Positions 38,518-47,934 are shown, numbered from the stretch's first letter. The stretch: 64,000 bases of DNA from Thermobifida alba (GCF_023208015.1 NZ_CP051627.1:1550001-1614000); one strand, 5' to 3'. Numbers and translations are program-made. The notes: generated from the letters alone by a model not told the origin.

Positions 38518-38542
38518 TTAGTTTGGCTTCCAAACGAACAAA
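38518..38542. promoter_or_regulatory. XylR-type operator (site B)
   Basis: Left half TTAGTTTGG, right half AACGAACAAA; 25 bp, aligned without gaps to sites A and C and to the classical XylR box. It sits directly upstream of the GH31-GH74 operon in a short AT-rich stretch. Confidence 0.75.
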
Positions 38543-38632
38543 AATCAACGTTCCGTACAAAAGAGAACACGCGCCGGCGTGCGGGGCTGGTGGGACAGGC
38601 GGGGGCGCCGGGGGTGCGGCCCCGGCCCTGCC

Positions 38633-39541
38633 TCAGGCGCGACGGTGGAACGGCGCGATCACCTCGCGGACCCGCTCCGCCGGCGACCGGTCGGGATAGT
38701 CGTGGGCGATCAGGCACAGCAGCTGCCGCAGGTACAGCACGGGCAGCCGCTCCCGCCAGCCCGGCTCGGGCCGGGCGGCCTCGACGTAGGCGTCGAAGAA
38801 GCGGGCGGACTCGGGCGGGCGGTGGGTGCACCACAGCATGCTGAGGTCGGTCTCCGGCCAGTTGTAGGAGACCGCCGGGTCGACGAGCACCGGCTCGCCG
38901 TCCACTCCGGCGATGATGTTGCTGGTCCACAGGTCGCCGTGGGTCAGGGACGCGGGGACGGCGGGGACGATCTCGGGAAGCCGCTCGCACAGCCGCTCCA
39001 GCGCGCGGCGCTCGGCGTGGTCGAAGGCGGCGGCCACCTGCGGTTCGTCCAGCCAGCGCAGGATGCGGCACCGGGCGTAGAACTCGTGGCCGTCGGTGTG
39101 CCACTCGTTGTACTGGCGTTTCCGTCCCAGCCAGCCGTCGCGGTGCCAGCCGAAGCGGTCGTGGACCGTGGTGGTGTGCAGGGCGGCCACGGCGTGCCCG
39201 AGCCGCTCCCAGAAGCCGGGGGTGTCGGGGCGGGGGCGCAGCGCCCGGAGCACCAGTATCTCGGGGGTGACCAGCAGCACCTCGGGGGTGGCGACGCCGC
39301 CGAGGTCGCGCAGCGCCGCCAGCCCCTCGGCCTCGACGGGGAACAGGTCGTCCCCGGGGGCCTCGGCCAGGGTCTTGACGAAGACCCGGGAGCCGTCGGA
39401 CAGCTCGGCGATGCGCGCGACGGCGGCCACACCGCCCTCGACCGGCCGCAGGGAGGCCACTCCGTCCAGGCCCGCCGCGGCCAGGCGGCGCCGCAGCAGG
39501 GCGTCGACGTCGCGGTCGGGCTGGGGGGACCGTCCGGTCAT
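38633..39541 (-). CDS. Fructosamine/ketosamine kinase family protein
   Basis: A 302-residue protein kinase-like enzyme from ATG 39541; an upstream GTG is possible. Landmarks are RVFVKTLAEAPGDDLFPVEA (ATP-binding Lys and acidic helix), the catalytic loop LTHGDLWTSNIIAG and VLVDPAVSYNWPETDLSMLW (metal-binding Asp). Members phosphorylate sugars bound to amines, starting repair of glycated proteins; some bacterial ones may act on free sugar derivatives. It lies between GH31 and GH95 in the same direction, so a role in handling pentose or hexose adducts during sugar use is possible but not shown. Confidence 0.82.
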   Translation of the reverse strand: MTGRSPQPDRDVDALLRRRLAAAGLDGVASLRPVEGGVAAVARIAELSDGSRVFVKTLAEAPGDDLFPVEAEGLAALRDLGGVATPEVLLVTPEILVLRALRPRPDTPGFWERLGHAVAALHTTTVHDRFGWHRDGWLGRKRQYNEWHTDGHEFYARCRILRWLDEPQVAAAFDHAERRALERLCERLPEIVPAVPASLTHGDLWTSNIIAGVDGEPVLVDPAVSYNWPETDLSMLWCTHRPPESARFFDAYVEAARPEPGWRERLPVLYLRQLLCLIAHDYPDRSPAERVREVIAPFHRRA

Positions 39542-39740
39542 GCAGACCACTCCGTTCCTGTTCCGCACAAGGGCGTCTCCGAACTTTCGATGACGGTGTG
39601 CCCCGTGCAGCGGAACGGGCACCGGAACGTGCGGCAGCAGAGGAATCGCAGCCACCGCCGGACAACCGACTCGCGCCCCTCCCGGCCCGGGGCTGACTCC
39701 CCGGAAACGACCACGAAGGCGCCGGGGGCGCGTTCCCCGT

Positions 39741-42002
39741 TCACGGTCGCGGGGTGAGCGGTGCGGCCACCTCCCCGGTCCTGCCCGGTGCCAGTCCCAC
39801 CGCACGCGCCGTGCCGTCGGGCAGGCCGACGCGCACGCGCACGGGCTCGCGCGCGCTCAGCCGGGCCCGCATCCGCCCGTCCGCCCACTCCAGGTGCTCC
39901 ACGACGACGCCGCCGCGCCCGCACAACCCGTGCGCCTCCCCCTCGGGCCAGGCTGCGGGCAGCGCCGGCAGCAGGTCGACGCCGCCCTCCCGGGACCGCA
40001 GCAGCATGGCCGCCACCACCGCCGGGAACCCGCCGCACAGGTCGGTGTTGAACAGCGCGCCCCGGTTGTGGGTGGAGACCAGGGTGGGCCTCCAGTAGCG
40101 GGTGGCCATGAGCTCCAGCGTCTCGTGGGCCTCGCCCGCCAGTCCCAGGTGGGCCGCTGCCAGGCCCAGCTGGACCAGTCCGAACGCCATCTCGTCGGAC
40201 TCGGCCGAACGCCACCAGGCCAGGCGGGCGCGCACGGCGCGCACCGCGGCGGCGCGCAGCCGGGGGTCGGCGAAGGCCGGATCGCCCTCGTACCAGAACG
40301 GGAACAGGTGGGAGGCGTGGCGGTGGGCGTGGCGGTCGGTCTGCGCCAGCCCCCCGGCGCCGCTGGCCCACTCGGCCAGTTCCCCGGCGGGTGAGACGCG
40401 GTAGCCGGGCAGTCGCGCGCCCAGCGCCGCCCAGCGCCGCGCCCCGGGCAGGCCGAGCACGCGGTGGGCGCGCAGCAGGTTGCGGACCAGGTCGCGGACG
40501 GCGGCGACGTCCATGGTGGCGTTGGCGCAGGCCTGGGAGTCGGAGTCGGCGGGGGTGTTCTCCGGCGAGTAGGAGGGGACGAAGCCGTCGTCGGTGAGGA
40601 AGTCCTCGTAGAACTCCGCGGCGGCGCGCAGGAACGGCAGCGCCCGCTCCCGCAGGAAACCGGTGTCGCGGGTGTGGCTGTAGTGGTCCCAGTACAGGCG
40701 GGCCAGCCAGGCCGCGCCCGCGGTCCACAGGGTCAGGCACCAGGTGGGGCCGAAGTGGTTGTGGCGGCCGTGGGTGGACACGTGCGCGGGCACCAGCACG
40801 CCGCGGCAGCCGTAGAGGCGGCGGGCGTTGTCGGTGAAGTCGTCGACGAGGGACTCCACCAGGTCGAACACCGGCAGCATCAGCTCCGGCGCGCCCAGCG
40901 GGTGCAGGGCGGCCACCGCGGAGGCGAGGTTGCCGTCGAGGGTGTAGCCGGAGCTCCACGGCGGCGAGTGGGTGCCGCTCCACACGCCCTGCAGGGTGGG
41001 CGGCCGTTCCCCGGTGGCGCACACGACGGCGTAGTGGCCGGCCTGCACGAGGCGTTCGGTGAGGTGCGGGCTCGGGCCCGCGGCGAGCAGTTCCTCTCCT
41101 GTGGCGGGGGGCCGGGCGGCCTGCCCGGCGGGGGTCAGGCGGATGCGGGCGCGTCCCACCAGGTCGGCGTGGCGGGGGGTGTGGCGGTCCAGTAGCGCGG
41201 CGAAGTCGGGGTCCAGCGCGTCCAGGGCGGCCCCGAATCCGTCCGGGCCGCGGCTCGGGGCGGGGGTGGTGCGGGCCAGGACCAGCACGTGTTCCGCGCC
41301 GCTGATGCGCAGCCGTCCTGGGCCCCGCTGCTCCACCCGTGCGCCGGGGGCGGTGATCCGGCAGGTCAGCGTGTAGCCGCTGGGGGTGGTGGGCCAGGGG
41401 CGCGGGAAGGCGGTGCGCAGGGCCAGCGTGTCGCCGTCGGCGGTCAGGACGGTGTCGGCGGGGGTGGGCGGGGTGCCGGGGATCGGTCCGAGTCCGAGGG
41501 TGCCGTCAACGCCGTCGGCGGCGCTGAGGCGCAGTACCACGACGTCGTCGGCGCGGGAGACGAAGACCTCGCTGCGCAGCCCGCAGGGCAGTTCCTCGCG
41601 CACCACGGCGCTGCCGTGGTCGCAGTGGCGGACCAGGGAGCCCCAGGCGGGGGCGGCGGGGGTGAAGGTGAGGGTGCCCGCGCCGGTGAGCGGGTCGATC
41701 CAGCGGGTGCGGGCGTATCCGGGGTGCTGGGCGCGGGCCAGTTCCACGACGCGTTCGGCGGCGGCCTGCGGGGCGCCCGAGCGCAGCAGGGCGCGCAGCT
41801 GTGCCAGGGCGGGGGCGGTGTGCGGGGCGGGCAGCGGCTCCTCCAGCGGCCAGAACAGCCGTTCGTGGCTGAGGGTGAGGCGCACCTGGGTCTGCACGGA
41901 GTGCGCCAGGACGCCCTGGCGGCCGTTGCCGGTGACGAGGCCCTCCTCCCAGTCGGCGGCGGGCAGGCGGGTGGTGACCCCGTGGGGGGCGGGTCGGGTC
42001 AT
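39741..42002 (-). CDS. GH95 glycosidase (alpha-L-fucosidase-like)
   Basis: A 753-residue cytosolic enzyme without signal peptide. GH95 landmarks in order: ADWEEGLVTGNGRQGVLAHS near the N-terminus, RPPTLQGVWSGTHSPPWSSG, YTLDGNLASA, GFVPSYSPENTP with TMDVAAVRDLVRNL, HRHASHLFPFWYEGD and ALFNTDLCGGFPAVVAAML. The last keeps the acidic residue of the family's DGNFG region. The family's N-x-N motif is here D-x-N (LDGN), so specificity may differ from alpha-1,2-fucosidase. In a xyloglucan locus it would remove terminal fucose or L-galactose. Divergent from GH42, sharing operator site C. Confidence 0.8.
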   Translation of the reverse strand: MTRPAPHGVTTRLPAADWEEGLVTGNGRQGVLAHSVQTQVRLTLSHERLFWPLEEPLPAPHTAPALAQLRALLRSGAPQAAAERVVELARAQHPGYARTRWIDPLTGAGTLTFTPAAPAWGSLVRHCDHGSAVVREELPCGLRSEVFVSRADDVVVLRLSAADGVDGTLGLGPIPGTPPTPADTVLTADGDTLALRTAFPRPWPTTPSGYTLTCRITAPGARVEQRGPGRLRISGAEHVLVLARTTPAPSRGPDGFGAALDALDPDFAALLDRHTPRHADLVGRARIRLTPAGQAARPPATGEELLAAGPSPHLTERLVQAGHYAVVCATGERPPTLQGVWSGTHSPPWSSGYTLDGNLASAVAALHPLGAPELMLPVFDLVESLVDDFTDNARRLYGCRGVLVPAHVSTHGRHNHFGPTWCLTLWTAGAAWLARLYWDHYSHTRDTGFLRERALPFLRAAAEFYEDFLTDDGFVPSYSPENTPADSDSQACANATMDVAAVRDLVRNLLRAHRVLGLPGARRWAALGARLPGYRVSPAGELAEWASGAGGLAQTDRHAHRHASHLFPFWYEGDPAFADPRLRAAAVRAVRARLAWWRSAESDEMAFGLVQLGLAAAHLGLAGEAHETLELMATRYWRPTLVSTHNRGALFNTDLCGGFPAVVAAMLLRSREGGVDLLPALPAAWPEGEAHGLCGRGGVVVEHLEWADGRMRARLSAREPVRVRVGLPDGTARAVGLAPGRTGEVAAPLTPRP

Positions 42003-42038
42003 GGCTGCTCCCTTGTGCCGGGCGTCGGGACCGGATAG

Positions 42039-42063
42039 TTAGTTTGTTTAGTAGCCAAAATAA
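42039..42063. promoter_or_regulatory. XylR-type operator (site C)
   Basis: The left half TTAGTTTGTTT is identical to the Firmicutes XylR half-site; the right half is CCAAAATAA. It lies between the divergent GH95 and GH42 genes and ends at the GH42 ribosome site (AAGGAGG), so binding could block both. Confidence 0.75.
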
Positions 42064-42074
42064 GGAGGACGGGT

Positions 42075-44066
42075 ATGCCCGGTCCAGCGTCCCTGTGGTT
42101 CGGCGGCGACTACAACCCCGACCAGTGGCCCGAACCGGTCTGGCAGGAGGACATGCGGCTCATGCGGCGCGCCGGGGTCACCCTGGCCACCGTGGGCGTG
42201 TTCTCCTGGAGCCTGCTGGAACCGGAGGAGGGCCGCTACGACTTCGGCTGGCTGGACCGCGTCCTGGACCTGCTGCACGACAACGGGATCGGCGCCGCCC
42301 TGGCCACCCCCACCGCCTCCCCGCCGCCCTGGTTCACCCTGGCCCACCCCGACGCCATGCCGGTGACCGCGCAGGGGGTGCGGCTGACCCACGGCAGCCG
42401 CGACACCTACGACGTGTGCGCCCCCGCCTACCGGGAGGCGTCCCTGCGGATCACCCGCGCCCTCGCCGAACGCTACGCCCGCCATCCCGCCCTGCGGCTG
42501 TGGCGGGTCCACAACGAGTACGGCACCCACACCCACGGCGAGCACGCCGCCCGCGCCTTCCGCGCCTGGCTGCGCGAACGCCACGGCAGCCTGGATGCGC
42601 TCAACGACGCCTGGACCACCGCCTTCTGGGGCCAGCGCTACTCGGCCTGGGAGCAGGTCCAGCCGCCCCGCGCCACCCAGTACCTGCCCAACCCCGGCCA
42701 CCTGCTGGACTTCCGCCGCTTCCTCGCCGAGGCGATGCGCGGCCACTACCGGGCCCTGCGCGCCGTGCTGCGCGCCGCCGCTCCCGACGTGCCCGTCACC
42801 ACCAACTTCGCGTTCGGCTCCTGGGTGCCGGTCGACCCGTGGCGGTGGGCTCCGGACACCGACCTGGTGGCCGTCGACGTCTACCCCGACAGCACCGGAC
42901 TCGACGCCGCCCACCAGCACGCCTTCGCCGCCGACCTGGCCCGCTCCTGGGGCGGGGGGCGCCCCTGGCTGCTGATGGAGCAGGCCACCGGCCACCTCGG
43001 CCCGCGCACCCGCCCCAAGGCCCCCGGCGAGGTCCTCCGGCACAGCCTCACCCACGTGGCGCGCGGCTCCCGGGGGGCGATGTTCTTCCAGTGGCGGGCC
43101 TCCGCGGGCGGCGCCGAGCAGTGGCATCCGGCGATGCTGCCGCACTCGGGGACCGACTCCCCGGTCTTCGCCGAGGTGTGCGAACTGGGGGCGCTGCTGG
43201 GCCGCCTGGCCGACGTGGGCGGGGCCCGGGTGGCCGAGGACGCGGCCGTGCTGTGGGACCCGGAGTGCTGGTGGGCGCTGCAGTCGCCCTCCCTGCCCTC
43301 CCCCGACCTGGACTACCTCGCCGCGGTCCGCCAGGTCCACCGGGTGCTGTGGCGCCAGGGCCGCACCACCGCCTTCGCCTCCCCGCGCGCGCCGCTGCCC
43401 GACCTGCCGCTGCTGGTGGCGCCCATGCTGTACCTGGCCTCGCAGCAGACCGCGCGGGCCCTGGCCGACTACGTCGCGCGCGGCGGCACCCTGGTGGCCA
43501 CCTATCTCAGCGGCACCGCCGACGAGCACGCGCGGGTGCACCGCGGGGGCTGTCCGGGGGCGCTGCGCGACCTGCTGGGGGTGCGCGTCCTGCAGCACCA
43601 CCCGCTGGACCCGCGCGAGGAGCGGGTGGGGGTGCGCGGCGCCGACGGCTCCGACTGGGGGTGCGCCCGGTCCTGGAGCGAGTACCTCGACGTGGTCGAC
43701 GCCCGTGTTGAGGCGCGCTACGCGGACGGTCCGCTGGCCGGCCGCGCGGCCGTGACCCGCACCGGGCGGGGCGCGGGACAGGTCTGGTACGTCTCCTGCG
43801 ATCTGGGAGACGACGCCCTGGGGAAGGTCCTGTCCCGCGCCTGCCCGCCCGCGCGCACCACCCCTCCCCCCGACGTGGAGGTGGTACGTCGGCACACCCG
43901 GGAGGAGACCTGGGTGTTCGTGCTCAACCACGGCGGTCGGCCGGTGCCCGCGGCCGCTGTGGACCTGCCCGGCAACGGCCAGGACGTGCTCTCCGGCGTC
44001 GACGCCGCGGCGCTGACCGTGCCCCCCGGAGGGGTTGCCGTGTTCCGGGGGGCGCGTCGGCCGTGA
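42075..44066 (+). CDS. GH42 beta-galactosidase
   Basis: A 663-residue enzyme from ATG 42075 with a strong AAGGAGG upstream. It has the family A domain (WFGGDYNPDQWPEPVWQEDM, FSWSLLEPEEGRYDFGWLD), the acid/base Glu in LWRVHNEYGTHTHGEHAARA, and the nucleophile Glu in RPWLLMEQATGHLG. The trimerisation domain (LLVAPMLYLASQQTARALAD) and a C-terminal beta domain follow. No signal peptide. It releases beta-galactose, here probably from xyloglucan side chains after uptake. Convergent with GH43; regulated by XylR-type site C. Confidence 0.92.
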   Translation: MPGPASLWFGGDYNPDQWPEPVWQEDMRLMRRAGVTLATVGVFSWSLLEPEEGRYDFGWLDRVLDLLHDNGIGAALATPTASPPPWFTLAHPDAMPVTAQGVRLTHGSRDTYDVCAPAYREASLRITRALAERYARHPALRLWRVHNEYGTHTHGEHAARAFRAWLRERHGSLDALNDAWTTAFWGQRYSAWEQVQPPRATQYLPNPGHLLDFRRFLAEAMRGHYRALRAVLRAAAPDVPVTTNFAFGSWVPVDPWRWAPDTDLVAVDVYPDSTGLDAAHQHAFAADLARSWGGGRPWLLMEQATGHLGPRTRPKAPGEVLRHSLTHVARGSRGAMFFQWRASAGGAEQWHPAMLPHSGTDSPVFAEVCELGALLGRLADVGGARVAEDAAVLWDPECWWALQSPSLPSPDLDYLAAVRQVHRVLWRQGRTTAFASPRAPLPDLPLLVAPMLYLASQQTARALADYVARGGTLVATYLSGTADEHARVHRGGCPGALRDLLGVRVLQHHPLDPREERVGVRGADGSDWGCARSWSEYLDVVDARVEARYADGPLAGRAAVTRTGRGAGQVWYVSCDLGDDALGKVLSRACPPARTTPPPDVEVVRRHTREETWVFVLNHGGRPVPAAAVDLPGNGQDVLSGVDAAALTVPPGGVAVFRGARRP

Positions 44067-44089
44067 CCGGGAGGGGAAGGTCACGGCCG
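44058..44089 (+). terminator. Hairpin overlapping the GH42 stop
   Basis: CGGCCGTGACC (44058-44068) pairs perfectly with GGTCACGGCCG (44079-44089). The stop codon lies in the left arm. Confidence 0.6.
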
Positions 44090-44427
44090 ACGCTCTCCCC
44101 CGCCTGGTCCCGGGGAGGGGAACGGAGCCAGGCGGGGGGATCTGGACGGCCCGGCCCTCACGCCCGGACGGTGACGGGTCGGCGCGGTCGGGAGGAGGAG
44201 GAACCGCGGCCGACCCGTCTCCGCCCTGCCCGGCCCGGGAGGAAAGGCCGGGGCTTCGGCGGGGAGCACCGAGGGGTCGGGTCCGTCACAGCCGTCCGTG
44301 TGCCGCGTCGGCCGCGGCCGTGGCGGCCACGGCCGACGCTCCCCCGTGCCCGGGAGGGGGTCCGGGGCTGCGGGAGGGACCACGGACGGTCCGGCCCGTC
44401 ACGTCGAGGGGGTGACGCGACGGCCCC
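44090..44427. other. Non-coding spacer between convergent GH42 and GH43
   Basis: No credible gene. It holds imperfect direct repeats of CACGGCCGACGCTC (at about 44082 and 44328, with a diverged copy near 44208) and several GC-rich inverted repeats, probably terminator-like remnants. Confidence 0.45.
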
Positions 44428-44454
44428 CGGCCTCAGGAGGGGGACTGAGGCCGG
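44428..44454 (-). terminator. Hairpin overlapping the GH43 stop
   Basis: CCGGCCTCAG (44428-44437) pairs perfectly with CTGAGGCCGG (44445-44454); the GH43 TGA lies inside it. Confidence 0.6.
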
Positions 44455-46085
44455 TAGGTGCAGAAGTCGAAGTCGGCGGGCAGTCCCGCCCCCGTCATGT
44501 CGTGCGACCACAGTCCGAGGAAGGCCCCGGTGAAGCCCCACATGATGGGCTCGTTGCCGAAGCGCTCCTCGGCGTACTCGTCGGACAGGATGCTCATGTC
44601 CAGCCGCACGCCCAGGTCGGCCCAGGTGCTGCCGTCGGAGGAGACGGCGAAGCGCAGGTTGTTCCGGTCGATCTCGGCGCGCAGGAACACCCGCGGCCAG
44701 CCGGTGACGCTGACGCGCCGCCCCACCTCGCTGATGCGGCCCCGGTCGCTGGTGAGCACGCCCGCGAACACCCCGCCGCGGTCGTCGCGGTTGACCCGCA
44801 GGTAGTGCCACTGGCGGGTGTTGTAGTAGGCGGTGATCCCGGCCATCTGCCGGAAGTCCTGCGGGTCGTACTCCAGGCAGGCCTCGAACACGCAGGCGTG
44901 GTGCTGCAGCCGGCGCGCCACCATGCTGGGCCCGTGCAGTCCCGACGGCGAGGAGCCGCCGCGGATCCGCAGGTAGCCGGGGCGCTCCGTGAGCGACGCC
45001 CAGGAGGGGTCGAAGTGGCGGCGCAGCGTGCTCCACTCGGGGCGCAGTTCGGCGCCGTCGAAGTGGTCGGTCTCGGGCTGCTGCGGCCACGGGTGCGCGG
45101 CCAGGCCGCGCGGTCCCGGGACCTCCACCAGCGGCTCGGCGTTGCGGACCCGCGGCCAGCCGTCCGGGCTCCACTCGATCTTCTGCAGCGCGGTCTCGCG
45201 TCCCAGCACGCACCGGCCGCTGGGCGGCAGCGGGCGGCCGGTCAGGTGCGCCAGGTACCACTCGCCGTGCTGGGTCTCCACCAGGCTGGCGTGCCCGGCC
45301 CGCTGCAGCACCGCCTCGGGCACGTGCCGCGAGGTCAGCGTCGGCCCGGCCGGGTCGACCTCGTAGGGGCCGGTGACCGAGCGGGAGCGCGCCACCGTGA
45401 CCTGGTGCTCCCACTGGGTGCCGCCCTCGGCGGTCACCAGGTAGTACCAGCCGTCGCGCTTGTAGATGTGCGGCGCCTCGGTCACTCCGATCTCGGTGCC
45501 GGTGAAGATCATCTTCGGTTCGCCGACCAGTTTCATGTCGCGCACCGAGAACTCCTGGGCGACGATGCCGCCGAACGCGTCGTGGCCGGGGCGCCAGTCC
45601 ATGGAGGGGCTGAGCAGCCAGCTGCGCCCGTCGTCGTCGTGGAACAGCGACGGGTCGAAGCCGAGCGAGTGCAGCGGCACCGGGTCCGACCAGGGGCCGG
45701 TGATGTCGGGGGCGGTGGTGACGTAGTTGGGGCTGTCCCAGAAGTTGCCGCTGTAGCTCTCGACGTTGGTGTAGACCAAGAAGAACAGCCCGTCGCGGTA
45801 GGACAGGGCCGGCGCCCACACCCCGGCGCTGTCCCGGCGCCCGGTCAGGTCCAGCAGCCGCTTCTCCGTCAGCGCCCCGCCCAGGGACCGCCAGTGCACC
45901 AGGTCCCGGGAGTGGTGCAGGGTGACCCCGGGGGACCACTCGAACGTGGAGGTCGCCACGTAGTAGTCGTCGCCCACCCTCAGGATCGAGGGGTCGGGGT
46001 AGAAGCCGGTCAGCACCGGGTTGCGGATGATGCCCGCTCTCGGCTCCTCACGGGACGGGGAGGACGTGTCTTGGGGAGACGTCAT
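44433..46085 (-). CDS. GH43 beta-xylosidase/arabinofuranosidase
   Basis: A 550-residue cytosolic enzyme from ATG 46085. The five-bladed propeller starts RNPVLTGFYPDPSILRVGDD (general-base Asp), with HSLGFDPSLFHDDDGRSWLL (pKa-modulating Asp) and GVTEAPHIYKRDGWYYL (acid Glu). The second half (residues about 330-545: HFDGAELRPEWSTLRRHFDP, MAGITAYYNTRQWHYLRVNR) is the DUF1349-like beta-sandwich of subfamily 11 beta-xylosidases. It is last in the BxlEFG-like operon, 57 bp after the second permease, so it cleaves imported xylo-oligosaccharides to xylose. Confidence 0.9.
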   Translation of the reverse strand: MTSPQDTSSPSREEPRAGIIRNPVLTGFYPDPSILRVGDDYYVATSTFEWSPGVTLHHSRDLVHWRSLGGALTEKRLLDLTGRRDSAGVWAPALSYRDGLFFLVYTNVESYSGNFWDSPNYVTTAPDITGPWSDPVPLHSLGFDPSLFHDDDGRSWLLSPSMDWRPGHDAFGGIVAQEFSVRDMKLVGEPKMIFTGTEIGVTEAPHIYKRDGWYYLVTAEGGTQWEHQVTVARSRSVTGPYEVDPAGPTLTSRHVPEAVLQRAGHASLVETQHGEWYLAHLTGRPLPPSGRCVLGRETALQKIEWSPDGWPRVRNAEPLVEVPGPRGLAAHPWPQQPETDHFDGAELRPEWSTLRRHFDPSWASLTERPGYLRIRGGSSPSGLHGPSMVARRLQHHACVFEACLEYDPQDFRQMAGITAYYNTRQWHYLRVNRDDRGGVFAGVLTSDRGRISEVGRRVSVTGWPRVFLRAEIDRNNLRFAVSSDGSTWADLGVRLDMSILSDEYAEERFGNEPIMWGFTGAFLGLWSHDMTGAGLPADFDFCTYRPQSPS

Positions 46086-46141
46086 GACTGCCTTTCTGGC
46101 TCGGGCCGGTGTCTCCGGCACGCGCGAGGGTCGGTGGCGGC

Positions 46142-47044
46142 TCACTTGCCGATTCCGGCGGCCAGCCCGCCGAGTAGTTGTCTTCGGCCGAACAGGTACA
46201 GAGCCAGTACCGGAAGCGCCGACAGCACCACGGCCGCCATCAGGCCGGGAACGTCGGTGCCGTACTGGGTCTGGAACTCCCACAGCCCCAGCGGAAGCAC
46301 CCGGGTGTCCGTGCTCTGCGTCAACACCAGGGGGAACAGGAAGTTGTTCCAGGCGTTGAGCCCCACGAAGATCGTCACGGTGACCACCCCGGAACGGGAC
46401 AGGGGCAGGACCAGACGCCAGAACGTCTGGAAGTTGCTCGCTCCGTCCAGCGCCATCGCCTCGTACAGCGAGCTGGGCACGTCCCGCAGTGAACTGGTGA
46501 GCACCACGATGGACACCGGAAGGGTGAACGCCGCGGTCGGCAGGATGACGGCGGTGAGCGAGTCGTACAGGTGCAGGCGGGTGATGAGCAGGTAGATGGG
46601 GATGATCACCGCCTGCGCGGGGACCGCCAGTCCCAGCAGGAACAGCATGAACCCGACGCGCACCACGCGGCTGGCGCTGCGCACGATGGCGAACGCGGCG
46701 GGCAGGGCCACCACGAGCACCAGCGCGATCGCGCCGATCGCCACGATGAGGCTGTTGGTGAGGAACCGCAGGAAGCCCACCTCGAAGGCGCGCTGGTAGG
46801 CCTCGAAGGTGATCGCCTCGGGGATCGACAGCGGGCCGGCGGTGAGGTAGTCGCCCGAGCCGCGCAGGCTGGTGGCGACCAGGAAGTACAGCGGCACCAG
46901 CACCAGGACCAGCCACACGGCCGCGCCGACGCCCGCGCCGTAGGCGGGACGGCCGACCTTCCTGGTGCCGGGGCGTCTGGCGGGGCGCTGCGGCGCGGCG
47001 CGGCCCGCCTGTTCGCCCGTGCGCCGGGCGGTGATGGTCGACAT
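46142..47044 (-). CDS. bxlG: ABC importer permease, BxlG-like
   Basis: A 300-residue CUT1 permease. A basic 35-residue N-terminus precedes six predicted helices (AAVWLVLVLVPLYFLVATSL first). The EAA loop is YEAMALDGASNFQTFWRLVL. It lies 2 bp after the BxlF-like stop and works with the BxlE-like binding protein for xylobiose or longer xylo-oligosaccharides. The name follows operon order and neighbours, not a sequence search. Confidence 0.82.
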   Translation of the reverse strand: MSTITARRTGEQAGRAAPQRPARRPGTRKVGRPAYGAGVGAAVWLVLVLVPLYFLVATSLRGSGDYLTAGPLSIPEAITFEAYQRAFEVGFLRFLTNSLIVAIGAIALVLVVALPAAFAIVRSASRVVRVGFMLFLLGLAVPAQAVIIPIYLLITRLHLYDSLTAVILPTAAFTLPVSIVVLTSSLRDVPSSLYEAMALDGASNFQTFWRLVLPLSRSGVVTVTIFVGLNAWNNFLFPLVLTQSTDTRVLPLGLWEFQTQYGTDVPGLMAAVVLSALPVLALYLFGRRQLLGGLAAGIGK

Positions 47045-47046
47045 CG

Positions 47047-47934
47047 TCAGGATCCTTCCCGCTCACTGGTCATCTTCGAGTAGCCGCTGACCCGCACCAC
47101 CAGCAGCGACAGCCCGGTGCCGACCGCGACCAGCAGGACCGCGATGGCGCTGGCGTATCCCATCTCGAAGGCGGAGAAGCCCTTGAGGTACATGTGCAGC
47201 GGGAGGATGCGGGTGGCGGTCCCGGGGCCGCCTCCGGTCAGCAGCAGCACGGTCTCGAAGTAGGTCATCGAGCCGACCAGGATGAGCACGGAGGAGGCGA
47301 TGATGGTGTGGCGCAGCTGGGGCACGGTGATGTGCCAGAAGCGCTGCAGGGGGCTGGCCCCGTCGATCTCGGCCGCCTCGTACAGCGACGTCGGGATCTG
47401 CTTGGCGGCCGCCTGGTAGAGCAGCATGTGGAACGGCAGGAACTGCCACAGCAGGACGAACACGATCGCCCACAGCGCCACGTCCGGGTCGCCCAGCACG
47501 TTGGCGCTCAGTCCGGTCAGTTCGGCCCACTGGGCGGGCAGTCCGAAGGTGGGGTCCAGCAGCGCCTGCCAGATCAGCGCGATGGCGGCGGTGGACAGCA
47601 GCAGCGGCAGGAAGAAGATCGTGCTGGCCACGGCGCGCATGCGCTGGGGGCCGGCCGCCCAGGCTCCGAAGGCCAGGGCCAGCGGGGTCTGGGTGGCCCA
47701 GGTCAGCACGGTCAGCGACAGCGTGATCAGCATGCCGGAGCCGACGAGCTTGTCGGAGGGCAGCGCCCGCCAGTTGGCCAGGCCCGCCCACTCCGGTGAC
47801 GCCAGACCGTTCCACGTGGTGAAGCTCAGTCCGGCCACGATGACGATCGGGGCGAGCCCGAACAGGCCGAAGAAGACAAGAGCGGGAGCGGCCCAGAGGG
47901 CTCCGGGCCGCTGCACTCGGGTGGCCGAGGTCAC
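47047..47934 (-). CDS. bxlF: ABC importer permease, BxlF-like
   Basis: A 295-residue CUT1 permease with six predicted helices (ALWAAPALVFFGLFGLAPIV first) and EAA loop YEAAEIDGASPLQRFWHITV. Its start overlaps the binding-protein stop by 4 bp. Partner of the BxlG-like permease; the ATPase is not encoded here. Confidence 0.82.
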   Translation of the reverse strand: MTSATRVQRPGALWAAPALVFFGLFGLAPIVIVAGLSFTTWNGLASPEWAGLANWRALPSDKLVGSGMLITLSLTVLTWATQTPLALAFGAWAAGPQRMRAVASTIFFLPLLLSTAAIALIWQALLDPTFGLPAQWAELTGLSANVLGDPDVALWAIVFVLLWQFLPFHMLLYQAAAKQIPTSLYEAAEIDGASPLQRFWHITVPQLRHTIIASSVLILVGSMTYFETVLLLTGGGPGTATRILPLHMYLKGFSAFEMGYASAIAVLLVAVGTGLSLLVVRVSGYSKMTSEREGS

